Positions 1 to 13,100 of a stretch of DNA of 64,000 bases are shown piece by piece; the stretch's first letter is position 1, and the number at the start of each line of letters is the position of its first letter. Source of the DNA: Escallonia rubra (lineage: Eukaryota; Streptophyta; Magnoliopsida; Escalloniales; Escalloniaceae); assembly GCA_033065855.1 (NCBI GenBank), contig JAVXUO010001368.1:62001-126000 (forward strand), written 5' to 3'. The position numbers and the translations under genes were made by a program. The notes under the pieces are model-generated. The model saw only the letters and a program-made list of their open reading frames with translations. It did no database searches and was not told the DNA's origin.

Positions 1-1183
1 CTGCACGTTTCTTATGGATGAGGAATAAAAAAACTTAGATAAATGGAAAGGTGAAGTATACAGGGACACTCATATGGTATAACTTCTGATTTTTTCGTCT
101 GTGTTGATCAAACTTATGGAATTTGGTTGGTAAAATGGACAGCACTCGAGTCGTTCTGTCCACAAAGTATATAAGGTAGTCTTTTACTGTTGAGACTTGC
201 TTTAGGAGTCAGAATCGCCTAACTTATTTATTTAATTAGTTGACGCAACTTATTTATCTTTGTTTGGATAATAGCTAGCAAGAAAAAAGAATGTGATTAT
301 GACAAGTACATGGGTTGTATTGTACTGAAGGTAAAAGAAATATATTCACCAAAGGTGCCAATATGAATGCACAGGAAGAATGTGTGTCACCTATACGTGC
401 ATGTCGCAAATGTTGCTAAGTAATGCCTCCTCTGAACATTACAAGATTCCTTAATGGATGATCCCCCGCCCTCTAAAGCTCTATTGTTTTCTCGTACAAG
501 CATCCAAGGAAAATTATGTGGCCCAGTCCCCTTTTTCTTTGGCTAACGTTATGCTGACATACTTCTCTGCACCATCAAAGGGAAAAGGAGAAATAATAGA
601 AGAAAAGGAGAGTAGGCATGTAATGCATGGTCATTACTGGACAGTCCATAACCATATTAATTTAATCATTCTTCTTGAAGATGGTCTTTCTTATTCTTCA
701 TATCTTTCTTGGTGACATCTTATAATCTATTCTCAGCTTACCTTAAATAGTATAACTTGGATTAACCATCAAAAGGATATCCTCAATAAATATTAATCAC
801 CTGATTATGATATGGTCTACTAAAAGTACGATATGACTTAGCTAGCTTAAGCTAGTTTCTGCTTGTTCCTAACAAGGATGATCTTGCTTTGATATCTGAA
901 ACTATAGAGTTAAAGCTGTTTTTGGAATCATATCTGCCATCTTTGCGATTATTTTGGGACTTTAGCCGCAGGACTGTAAGGGTGGAACAGTTACTTCTAT
1001 GTATTCTTATAATTCCAAGTTCCATTCTAGATACTGTAAGGATGGCGTAATTTGTAATTACAGTGGGAGTTTTGATAATTGGGAGTTATGTTAGTTATAC
1101 AGAGAAACTCTTGTTTGTTTGACCACATGCTACAAGTTATACACTATTGTTTGACCACATGAATATTGATACTTATTTGCCAG
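1..1183 (+). other. Intron of MSH4 upstream of the first visible exon
   Basis: AT-rich sequence without a recognisable exon. The first MSH4 exon seen (1184) starts in the middle of the protein, and the residues expected just before it in plant MSH4 are not encoded here, so this is taken as the 3' part of an intron longer than 1.18 kb. Its last 70 bases hold copies of sequence from the following exon (see findings). The short open frames here have no family resemblance I recognise. Confidence 0.6.
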
Positions 1184-4100
1184 GTTACTTTCAATGGATC
1201 ATTTGACCACATGAATATTGATGCTACTAGGTATTCCCTCCTGAATTCGAAGAGTTATTCTTTTTCTTTTCTTTCGGCTTATTAATGAGTGCTACTACGG
1301 TATTTAGATTACTCAGAAAATGATCTCTCTCCTATGTCGATTTGCTGTGCTAGAATGTTCTATGTTAAATTTCAGAGGTTCTTATTGATGACAGTGTCCA
1401 AAACTTGGAAATCATCGAGCCATTACATTCTACTCTTTTGGGCACAAGCAGCAAAAAGAGAAGTTTGTTCCAGACACTCAAGACAACAAGAACAATTGGA
1501 GGGTATGCTTATATAGAGTACGTTGATACTAATATCTACCAATAACTAGTGCCGATAGCGTATTTCCTTAGCTTTCATTGATATTGTGTACAAACTTCAT
1601 GATTTTAGTTAAAGCAGTGTGGTCGGTGGGGTGGGGGGAGGGGTGTGCTCCCAATAGACAGAAAGGGGTGGTAATTACACATGGAATACTATCTTTTTTA
1701 ACTATTGGTGGAAAAGATGCAAGGGCACTTGTAGTTATAGCTTGAATAAAAGAATATAAGTTCAAAATTGATTAATTCTTCAAGAGAGAAGTATGTATGT
1801 GGAGTAGAGGACAGCATCTGGCTGTGCTTCCTTAGTTGAGCGTGTATTTTGTGGGTTTTGCTCCCTTCATTGGCTCTTTCTTTTTCTCGTCAGTTATACT
1901 AATAAAAGATAATGAGAATTTGCTTTTCCAATTTGTTCAAAGGCTAGGATGCTGTCAGCCTTTTTAAAGGGTCTCAAATTGGCCTTGCCCTGCAAATGAA
2001 GTGAAACTGTCGCTCGCTCTTATTGGTCTAGCTATTGAGTTATCAATTACGACAAGCATAGGTGTTAACTTTATGAATCTTTTGGCAAATTCTTGGCAGG
2101 TTTGACAGTTTTGTCGTCAACAGGATGGGTGTCATGCCTTGCCATTTGTTCTACGCGTTCTCTGATTAGGAAATGCCAAAAATACTCGTTGGCCTATGTT
2201 GCGTAACTTATGTCCTCTGTATACTAAAGTTGCTACATAGAGGGTAATGCAGGACCTCTTGAGGGCAAAAGAAAAATAATAGAATACAGTCACAAACTTG
2301 GTTTGTGTGGGAGAAATTGGTTTTGGGCATAACATAGAGTTTTTGTTGTGGAAATATGATTGTGAACGTGCCAAAAATATTTTTGTTGTAGTTGGTTTGG
2401 TTCTCTTCTTGGGCATGTTTTCCTACGGGAGGAATGCCGTTCATATCCATTCCGATGTCCATATATCCACATGCATAATCTGTTGTGCTAAACCAATACC
2501 GTCCAATTAATGTTTCTCTCTCGACACACATCAAGGTATTAAGGATAAGAATACATCCTATCAGAGGAAGAAAAGATGCACAAGCGACTTAAAGGCTGTT
2601 GAACTTGGAAATTAAGATATAGTTCAGGCTGGATGTATCTTGGAAACATGAGCTCACTTGCATTTTAGTTTATATTGTATATTGTTCACAAGAGAGGAAG
2701 CAGCGAGGCTTACTCGTACATGTAGTTTTTTCCCCTTACCTTATGGTGATAAGACGAGAAAAGTTGCGTATGTGCGGATCACAGACCAATTTTTGGAGTA
2801 GTGGCATCTGAACAGCTAATCTTCTGCAGCACTAGACTTCTTCGAGCCAATCTTTTGCAGCCTCTGAAGGATGCCGAAACTATCAAAGCTCGACTTGATT
2901 GCCTGGTCAGTGTTAGATCTCAAGATAAGTTGTTATTTAGTTTTTTATTAAGTACATACATCCTATGTTGAACTCTAAAATACAAACCCAGAACTAATCT
3001 TTCTATATGATTTTCGTAAAGTTGAACTTGACTTAAGATGGTAGACCCAAGATGTTTTAAGATTGAGAACTATTTTTACTTGTAATTGTGTTTCCTCTGG
3101 TAAGGGTATGCGCATTTATGACCTAGTTTCAATGTCTACACCACACTGCAACTTTTGCTTCTTTCAGTTATGATACATCTATCATGAGTGTAAACCGTGT
3201 GTTATGTGTTATGATATGAATCTATTTAAAATGCTGGACTTGCAGTTTGCTTACCTTGTAGTCGGTAGCTCTCAAGCTCAAAGACTCTTTATTTTCTCAT
3301 TTGCTGGCGATAAGATATAGGGCTTCAGCGCTTATGATGAGTTACAGTGTAGATATATCATACTGACCGCCAGCATTAAGACATAGCCGATCTGGGACAG
3401 GAGGCGTAAAGAGAAAGGAATATATGCAGAAGAATTAAGCTTATTGCCCTTAGGGATGTCGTACTGATTAATTTAATTGATTCTGTCTTTTTGACCCATC
3501 TTGCGAGCTTATACGATAGTAAGAGGCATGCCTATGGTTCCCCAAGGGATGCTATCTAAAAAAGCTTGTAAACCGACTGGCTCTAGCTCATTATTGAAAC
3601 TCAACTGACCGCTTATGGTATTATATATAGGCCAAAAAGTGAAAAAAGGTGTTTTGCCTGTTAGCACGAAGAGTGAGACCTAAGAACAAAGGTCAAACAG
3701 AATTCATGAGTGAACAAACATCCATTGCCACTGAGTTTTAGTGCCGTTGTTTATTTTTTAGTTCTGGGGATCCGATCTCCGATCTGACAGCTCTCAGATT
3801 GTTAATTATGTCGTCCAGCAAAATAATGACGAAAACCTCCAATTTTGACTGAAGTAAACAAGAAACCAACATAAACTCTGAAGAAGGAGGTTATTGAATG
3901 TGGGAAATTAACCCCTAAGTTTAAAAAGTTTCCACCAATCGGTGGTTGGAATCCCTTTACCTGTAAGCCATAACACTTGAACGTTTTATTGGGGTTTCTG
4001 TTTTCTCTCTTTTCCTTCTCTAATGGTTTCTCTATACTCGGGTTATCTCCAGCTTTCCCAACCTCAATATCTTTCCATAGGATTTGCCGTTTCTTTGAGG

Positions 4101-7100
4101 AGGCTTCCCCAAGGATCTTTTGGGGCTTATCAGTTTGACAAGTCTTCCTTCATTTGGCTTATCCTTCGCAATGATAATATAACCACGTCAGAGAAATCCT
4201 TCCTTTCGGATTAGGCTTCGAACTTTGAAACAAAGTTTGAATCCTCGCATCAGTTTCGGAACTCAACCTTTGAGCCCATGTGGTCCGAGTTTGAACTTTG
4301 ATGAAGTTCAAAACCTGGTTGGGCCCATAGAAATGTTCAACTTCTGCCCTCCGACTTGTGGTGGCACTTGTGCGCCCTTGTTGACTTTCAAGTCCAATTG
4401 GTTGGGTTCGAACTTTCATGAAGTTCGAAGTGTACTTGGCCCATACGTACCATCTAGTATGAACCCGAAACACATAAACATATGCATACTTAGGCTTGAA
4501 ATTTAAGTGCCAGCAGCTAATAATATCTTTGCTTGATCCATGGTATTGAGTTACATGGATAATATTTTGATATAATGGATCTGTATTGAGGGGCTGCATG
4601 GAATCTTGAAGTGTTGATCGACACAACAGATACCTTGATTACTGATGCAGTTCCACATTGGTTAGGCATGGAAACATATGGGGCTTATATTTGTAAATAT
4701 CAGACACCCTACCCGAGGGCATACGGATTAGTCATCAAAATGCTAATACCGGGGAGATATCGGGACCATTTTCGGTTTATAGCTACCTTAGATTTTTGAA
4801 AAAGTTGTATACTTTGCATTATAGTAGTTGATGCACAATAAAGCACACATCATTTTCATTTGCCACTGTAGTTACCTGAAGCATAAACATTTTGATTTTT
4901 CAAGATTAAAGACAAGGTATTTCAATGAAACTACTGAAAAGCATTGGAAACAAATTTAAAAATCTGTACGCGCAGGTATCTGCCGATAGGCAGCTATACG
5001 AGACGGTACAGACAGTACCAGTTCAAAACAGTTATACTTTGTTCCATTTCCAGGCCAAAAGGGTAAGGTGTGATTTAGATAACATTGCTTATAAGGGCGT
5101 GGGTTGCCTCCCAGCTAGCTTCTCAGGTTGAGGTTCCTATTGCCCTGTTTGCATCAATTAGTATAAGCATGCCCCGCCCTGTGGGTTCTACTTCACTTGT
5201 GGGTTATGTCCGCTCCAAAAGTGGTCAAAGTGCCTGAGGGGTCGGTAGCCCCTTGCTGAGACGGAAGTCTTTCAAAACAGATGAATGAGGCAGCCCCACA
5301 GTGGCTAGGCATGATGGGAATATTCTGGGGCTGACAAGGGCATGGGTTCCTTCACCTGGACAGCTAGCTTTTCAGGTTGAGTTCTCCTTGCCCCTCTTTG
5401 CAGCAAATCACTAAATTAATATACCTTTGAGGATTTCCCTGATACTTCATTGACTTAGTTTTCTAAATCTTATCAGAGGAGCATCTAGAGCTATCTTAAC
5501 TGCTTAGTTAACAGACTAGTCAAAGTTGCAAGGATCACTATTGTTTGTCACATGGACTAATCAACTATAAGATCTGGAGGGTTAGTGGCTTTGCTGAACT
5601 AGATTCCTGACTCTGGTGACCTTCAAATGTGATATCCAAAAACCTAGTATGCGTCGTTCTAGTACAGTTGCTTTTGTTCGCTATATGGCAAAGCAACGGA
5701 CTGCATGCAGAGGTTCTCTCCTCTAGTGCAGTTGCTCCGCGTGGATTTCTATTTTGGGATGCAGCATTCAAGATTGGGAACTGCAAACTAGCATTTGTTT
5801 CCTTGAGTTGCCATACTCTCCGTGCGTGAGTCGTGGGGGGTGATGAGGTGACTCGGTTGGAGGTTCTAAAGGAATATTAGTGGTCAAGTCATTTTAATCT
5901 TTGCTGGTGGCCAAGAACAAGGCCCCATTTCCCTTGAAAGGCAGTGGTTCCCATCACGTTTGCTTTTGTATTTGGGAGGAAACTCTAACTACTATTCTGA
6001 TAGGAGACAATCTGAGGAATAGGAAGAAAATTTATGTGGATTGGCACTATAGGTGTAAGAGGGATGGGAACCTTTTAACCAGTTCCTAATGCATGCATGG
6101 TTGGAAGAGAAGTTTATGCCTCACACTATTGTGGAGTTATCGACGAGCTAGTTCCTGTTCAAGACTCGTAGGCAGATGAAACACTGGATCTAATTCCTTC
6201 TTGAACTCATTGGTGTCTACAGCAGGAGAGCAACTCGAGAGATTTTGAGGGTTTGGAGAGGTCTTTTGAGAGGCTGTACACCTTTTCTCGTCTACTCTTT
6301 TTGCTTTTGAGCTTTGCTTGGCAGTTTATGGCTTCCTGTGATGTCGTTTTAGCTTTTCTCGACAGCCTTTCGTCTTGTTTTGCTTTGTTACTTTGTACAT
6401 CTCTCACCTATATAGGTTTGCCCTTCTGGCGGTTTGTAATTAATACCTATCAGCAAATATTAATCCAGTAACTCAGTTGATAAATTGACACTGAATGCTA
6501 ACATAACTGTAGGACGAATTGATGGGCAATGAGCAGCTATTCTTCGGTCTGTCCCAAGCACTTCGGAAGTTTCCAAAAGAAACTGGTAAGCATAAAATGA
6601 AGAAAGCAAGAGGAAATTAGAAGTCATCTTTTTGGTTATTAAGTTGATATATTAGTACTCGGAAAAGTGTACTCACAACTGCACGTATCCAGATAGGGTC
6701 CTGTGTCATTTCTGCTACAAGCCAAAGAAAGTTACAAATGTAGTCGTGGTCACTGATAATGCTAGGAAGAGCCAGAATTTGATATCAAGCATTATTCTTC
6801 TTAAAACTGCATTAGACGCCTTGCCATTGCTCTCAAAGGTGCGTTGCAATTCTTCTCACATGTTATACTACGACGTGTCTTGCTTTATAAACTTAGGATG
6901 GTTTTATTCATTTTAGGTGCTTAAGGATGCAAAGAGTTTTCTGCTTGGAAATGTTTACAAGTCCATATGCGAGAATGAAAAATATGCATCCATGCGGAAA
7001 AGGTAGCTTCAAGTTTCGCTTCTGCCTGCATATGATTCCTGCCAAAATTTGCCCTTAATAATATGACACTCGCTTGTATTTTGCAAGAACATAATCCAAG

Positions 7101-10100
7101 AATGTTTAGATTTCTTACTTATCAAATTCAAAAGAAGGCATTGAACAAGGGCTCTGCAAAAAAGTAGATATGATTTAGACCAACTTCCTTGTCGTACTAA
7201 ACTAGAATTTGTTAGAGCTTCTACTAACGATTTAGAAATAGAAGATTGAGCTGGGATTGGATGAATGGAATGTTATGCTGCTGGGTGGTTGTATGCTCAT
7301 GTTGCTTGTGCTTCATATTGAGTACTTATTTGTCTAGATCAATGAAATCCTTTTACCAACCACCCCATGATGAATCCTTTCTTATTTCTAATGGACAATT
7401 GTGAGTACTTATCATGGAGTTAGGACTTTGTAAATCCTTGACATCAGTCTAATATAGGAGTAACATGTTCTCCTCAAAACAATTTCTTCATAGAATTGGA
7501 GAGGTGATTGACGAAGACGTGCTTCATGCACGGGTACCATTTGTTGCCCGGACACAGCAGTGCTTTGCTGTTAAGGCTGGAATAGATGGTCTTCTGGATA
7601 TCGCAAGGAGATCATTTTGTGACACCAGCGAAGGTCTCTTCTACCTGATAAAATTCACCTTTTCAGATCGGCCAGCATTCTGATTGACATTTAATTGACA
7701 GCTATACACAACCTGGCAAACAAGTATCGTGAAGATTTTAAGCTTCCAAACTTGAAAATCCCATTTAACAATAGGCAAGGGTTCTATTTTAGCATTCCAC
7801 ACAAGGACATACAAGGAAAGCTTCCAAGCAAGTTCATTCAGGTTACAAATGGGGTCTTATTCCATGTAGTACAAACTTAATTCTTTTCTTCCTGATTTTC
7901 TACCTGCTTGTGAGATATAATTCAGGTTGTGAAACATGGGAACAATGTACATTGCTCATCTTTGGAACTTGCTTCTGTGAGTATTTCGCCAATCTAATCA
8001 ATTCTTTTAAATCTTGTTTTTTCAAGTACTGTATGCTGTAACTACATAGAACTTTAATACATCATGAGGTAAGTCAAGGGTCAGATTGTTTTTCACGTTG
8101 GGTTTAATCTTGGATGTCAGATTCAGAAATGGTCTCTTTAGATTCTCTGCTTGAGTTTATTGACGGCTTCAGTCGATATTTGTAGTTGGGGGCTTTTTTC
8201 TGGCTGTTTTGATTCACTCCTGATGTACATTGGTTCGCCCCATCTCATGGTTTCTTTCTTGTAATGTACTTGCAAAATAAATAAAAAATGAAAGATGTCT
8301 TATGGATATTGTCTGTGGCATTTGAGATATTTGGCTTTTCGGATAGGATGATCCTGTAATGCTAGGTTAACCTGGTTTAAGAAAGTACGGGCTTGGAAGA
8401 TTGGAAAAAAGGGAATAGATTTTTCTTGCGAAGACGTAGATAAGGTCCACATAGCTTGCAGTTTATTGTCCTGTAACTTTTACTCGCTTTTGTTTTGTCT
8501 GATGGGACCTGGTATTCCTGTGAGATCTCTTTGTACACTCTTTACTATAGGGCTGTAACTTTGGAAGAGGGAAGAAATGGGTCTTCTGATTTGGGTTTAG
8601 AGGAGACCAACCCCCTCTATTACCCAATAGATCTGTGCCATGACAAACATTTCATCTGAAAAAATGGATTATGATAAAATTCTCTCTCTATATTTTTTTA
8701 GTCATGTCTGCCGACACAACCCTTGTAGGTCTGCTGAATGTTGTTTGTGTGTGATTTTCCTTTTACGATCTATACTTTGGCTTTTACTTTGTCATTTTGT
8801 TCATTCACTCTATGAAACTTGCAGCTAAATGTGAGAAACAAGTCTGCAGCTGGAGAGTGCTATAAACGTACAGAACTTTGTCTGGAAGGTTAGGCGAAGA
8901 ATGAAAAGTATAATGCATGTTGCTTGAGATGCGTTGGACTTCAATTTGTATTGCTTCCTTAAAAATCTAGTTGAAAAGGACTGCTTGATAAGTGTTAAGC
9001 CACAAAGGCAGGGGTTCTGTTATGAACAACTATTTACCAACTACAAAGCAAGACTTCCTTTAATTCGCATTGGCTAGCATTCATAGTTCGACTGGAATTG
9101 TGGAACTTTTGCGGTTGGGAATGGAATTAGGGTGTCCATGAGTGATGAAGGTTTGGCAAATCATGGCTCAAATCATTTTGGCCAGATAGGAATTTCTCCC
9201 GTATTATTCGAGAAACCTTCAGAGTGCATCTAAATATGGCTGGTTAATTTTCCTCCAAGTTTCCTCCAAGAAACACATGGATTTACCTGACACAAAGTAC
9301 TTCACAAGATCACTTTCCATCGTTCTTTGTGTACGCACATTGTTGTTTATGTTTCCAGTAAAACTTGGAAAGTCTCGTGTCCACTTTTTAAGCTGAAAAG
9401 CTTCATCTTATGCAAATACTCGTAGATAACCTTTTGATAAAAGTACTTCTTGGAGCACTGAAACGTATTGCATTTGTAAATCATAGAGGTGAAAATGTTT
9501 GTATCTCTCGTGCCAGAAGAAAATTGTGTCCATTGACACCACAAAAAAGTTATTTCATTTCTCTTCCATTGGTCGTTTGGCTTTCCAAGCTGTGTTTGGC
9601 CATCCTTTTAGGGCTATGTTCGTAATTTTACTATTTGTGCGGGTAATAGTTAATCTACTCTTTTACTTTCTTTCATTCTGTGGATAAGCCTTTCAGATCT
9701 AATACAGTAGATATTGTTCTTTTCATATGAAAATGCAGCACTTATGGATGCCATTAGGGAGGATGTCTCTGTGCTCACCCTTCTCGCCGAGGTTTTATGT
9801 CTACTAGATATGATAGTAAATTCCTTTGCTCATACAATATCCACAAAGCCTGTTGATCGATATACTAGACCTGAATTTTCTGGTATGTTTGCTTCTCTTT
9901 TCTCGATGTATGCTCATTCTCTTATGACTTCAGTGATATGAATGCTTGATTTTGTCATTTAACTGGTAGTTAATGGTCCATTGGCGATTGATGCTGGAAG
10001 ACACCCGATCCTGGAAAGTATACACAATGACTTCGTTGTATGTTCAGTTTTTTGTTCTCGATATCTAATAAAATAAATTCACTTCAGAAACTCATCACTT

Positions 10101-13100
10101 CCTTCGCTGCAGGCTTGAAATTGCTAATTCATCTAGACATTGGTGGCTTCATTTTCTTTTGCAGCCCAATAATATCTTTCTTTCAGAAGCATCAAACATG
10201 GTCATAGTCACGGGCCCAAACATGTAAGACGTGGCATGGATGCTTTGTATTGACATTTACTGCAGCAACATGTCTTCAGAGGCTGCATGCTGTTTTTAGG
10301 GGTTTCAGTATGGGGCAGTGTGTGCTCATTGAGAATCAAACTAACATAAATTGGATGCAAGATAGGACAATGTTTGAAGTACCCTACAACTCTGAAAGGC
10401 AGAATGCGTAGCACACCCACACGGTGACATTATCTTGGACTGCTGAGAACCCACGAAAAGAGAGTGGGAATGCGAGATTCTTTCCGGATGTATTTTATGT
10501 GCCAAATTTTTAGCCAACTAGGGCATCAAGCAGAGTGAACGACTCAACGGACCATTAGCTAGGATTGAACCTCTACTCTTTTTTAATGTAGCTGGGGTGA
10601 CACTACCCCTTGCAGCCATGCTCCACATTCCCTCAGAATGAGAGAAATTAATGTAAAAAATTTAAATGGAGTTTTTGTGCATAAGTTTTTGCCTCATCAT
10701 AATCAGTAGGGCGCAAGAATATATATAGGGAGACAATCAATGTAAGATTCTCTGTTGCTACATGCTAACTTGTTGATTATAGCTGTGCAGCATAACGATT
10801 GACCACTACTAATACCACACTGTAGCACCCTCTTTTATGTATATTACTCAGTCACCACTTAAAACAATAGCGACAATTATAGTTACTAAGAAAAGCAGCA
10901 AGAACATAACTAGTAGCACTTGAGGTAAGCTAGATAAATATCAACTAACAACATGCGTTTTAAGGTTTTTGTGAGGCTCCAATTTGTCCTTATGCAATTT
11001 GTGGTGGAAATCATTTTTAGCTGGTGAAAAGTAATTGAGATATCATGAAACAGGGCAGGTAATCTTAACATAGTATTAAACCTAGAGTTTTTAGATTTTT
11101 TCTTGAGAAGGATTTATGTTGCCAGACTTTTATGTTTATGTACCTTTTGATAAATAAGATGTTGTAAGCACGAACTGCTTTAGGCCTTTTCCAGGTGAAG
11201 TACAATCATCTTTTTGTTTGTTCAGGAGCGGGAAGAGTACATATCTTCAACAAGTGTGTCTGATTATCATCCTTGCTCAAATTGGTTGCTATGTTCCTGC
11301 CCGGTTTGCAACTATCAGAGTAGTTGATCGTATATTTACGAGGATGGGAAGTGTGGAAAATCTTGAATCAAACTCTAGTACGGTGCGTTCTACGACTTTA
11401 GTCTTAAATAATGGACCCTCCTAATACCATATCATGTAACTGATGCAAATGAAATGATTCTCTACTTAACTTGACCAGCAGCAAATTGCAAAATTTTGAC
11501 TATTATATCATTGTTCAATCCTTGGAAAAGATATTTGCTGTTCTTACTTAGTTGATTGATGACGCTATATTGTTAAAACATTCATTCATATGAGTCATTA
11601 CTTTGCTGCCAATAATGAGCACCAAGCAGGTCACGTTGAACAGGTAAAGATGTCTAGTTTTTGTACAAGATAAGCCCATATTTTCTATTGCTATCCCTAT
11701 GCTTATTTTTTTCTTGTAAACTATTTCTCAGTATGAAAAGTGCTTCTGTAATTTATTCTCACTTCGAGCTGAATAGTTTCAAGGAATTAAAGATTAGAAA
11801 ACGATCTTAGGTTAGGGACTTTGGCTTTTGCAAAATTCTTTTGAGGAGAAAATTTAGGTACACAACCATGTTTGTAGCAAAGAGGCTGATTGCAAGGCTC
11901 CTGCACCAAAAGCATATAACTGAGCGATGGTAACATACCAATCTTTTTAAGATGGGAGTAGGTTATTTGAGAAGTGTGCCAAAGGGCTCTACATGTTGAA
12001 GGCCATTTAGGAGGTCTGAACTCTATTTATACTTGAAGCATGCATAAGTAATGAAAGCACATTCGTGGCATGGTTTCCTGCATAAAGACAGAAGCATTTA
12101 CAGTTTGCAAGTCCAAACTTGTTTAACAACATAGCATTAGACTCGTATTGTTCGATCTATTAAGCAAGATAATTACAGAATACATAGCTAAAAGAGAGAA
12201 ACATCAGACAGAACTTAACCTTTCACTGTGCTTCTTCAGGATCTTTCAGTCTCCTCTCTTCCCTGTCAAACACGTATTACAACATAGCAACAGATGTCAT
12301 TCTATCTGTTATTAATCTACTTGGAACATCATTACACATCATTTTCTTCACTAGTCAATTTCCGGAAGACGTGCCCTGTAGCACATATTAATATTCTCTA
12401 CTTATCTATAAAATGTTATTCGAGATAACTGATACTCTTAGGCCAGATCGTCTTAGTCAACTGCAAATATAATCTGAATAGGACTGTCTGTCTAGCAAAT
12501 GTGGCCTGCATTCTGGATTCTGCTTCTCTGTCTTTATGCTCCATTTTTAACTCCTAACTTGTAAGTTCGGGGTCTGTGGACCTTTCACGTTGGACTAATG
12601 TGTCAACTTAGAAGTTGACATGGGAAAGTATCCAGCTTGTTTGTAGAGTGCAGTTGTCGGACAGTTCTCGGGGGCTTAAAAAAGGTGAACCTATTATGGC
12701 CGAGTGACTGCTCACTTTCTCCAATGTATTATGAAATATTGAACTCTGCAACATTTTCCAATTTAACGTTTAGCAACATTTCTTTTTCAAGAGTACTTGG
12801 AAGAAAGCCCCACAGCATTCTTAGAGAAATTGAATTTTGCAGTTTATGACGGAGATGAAAGAAACAGCTTTTATCATGCAGAATGTCTCCCAAAGGTAAA
12901 TTTATCAGTAAGCGTATATTTCTTTCTTGCATTGTGGTTTGCTTGGTTAAACTTCATGGTGTTCTTTGTTCTGTTGGACTCAGGAGTCTTATTGTTATGG
13001 ATGAACTGGGGAGGGCTACTTCTTCCTCTGATGGTTTTGCAGTTGCATGGAGCTGTTGTGAGCATCTATTAGCGCTCAAAGCGTAACTCCTTGACCACTT

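Noticed and set aside
12637-12849. Separate small gene in MSH4 intron 14
   Set aside because: A short open frame inside an intron overlapping the next MSH4 exon in another reading frame; no support.
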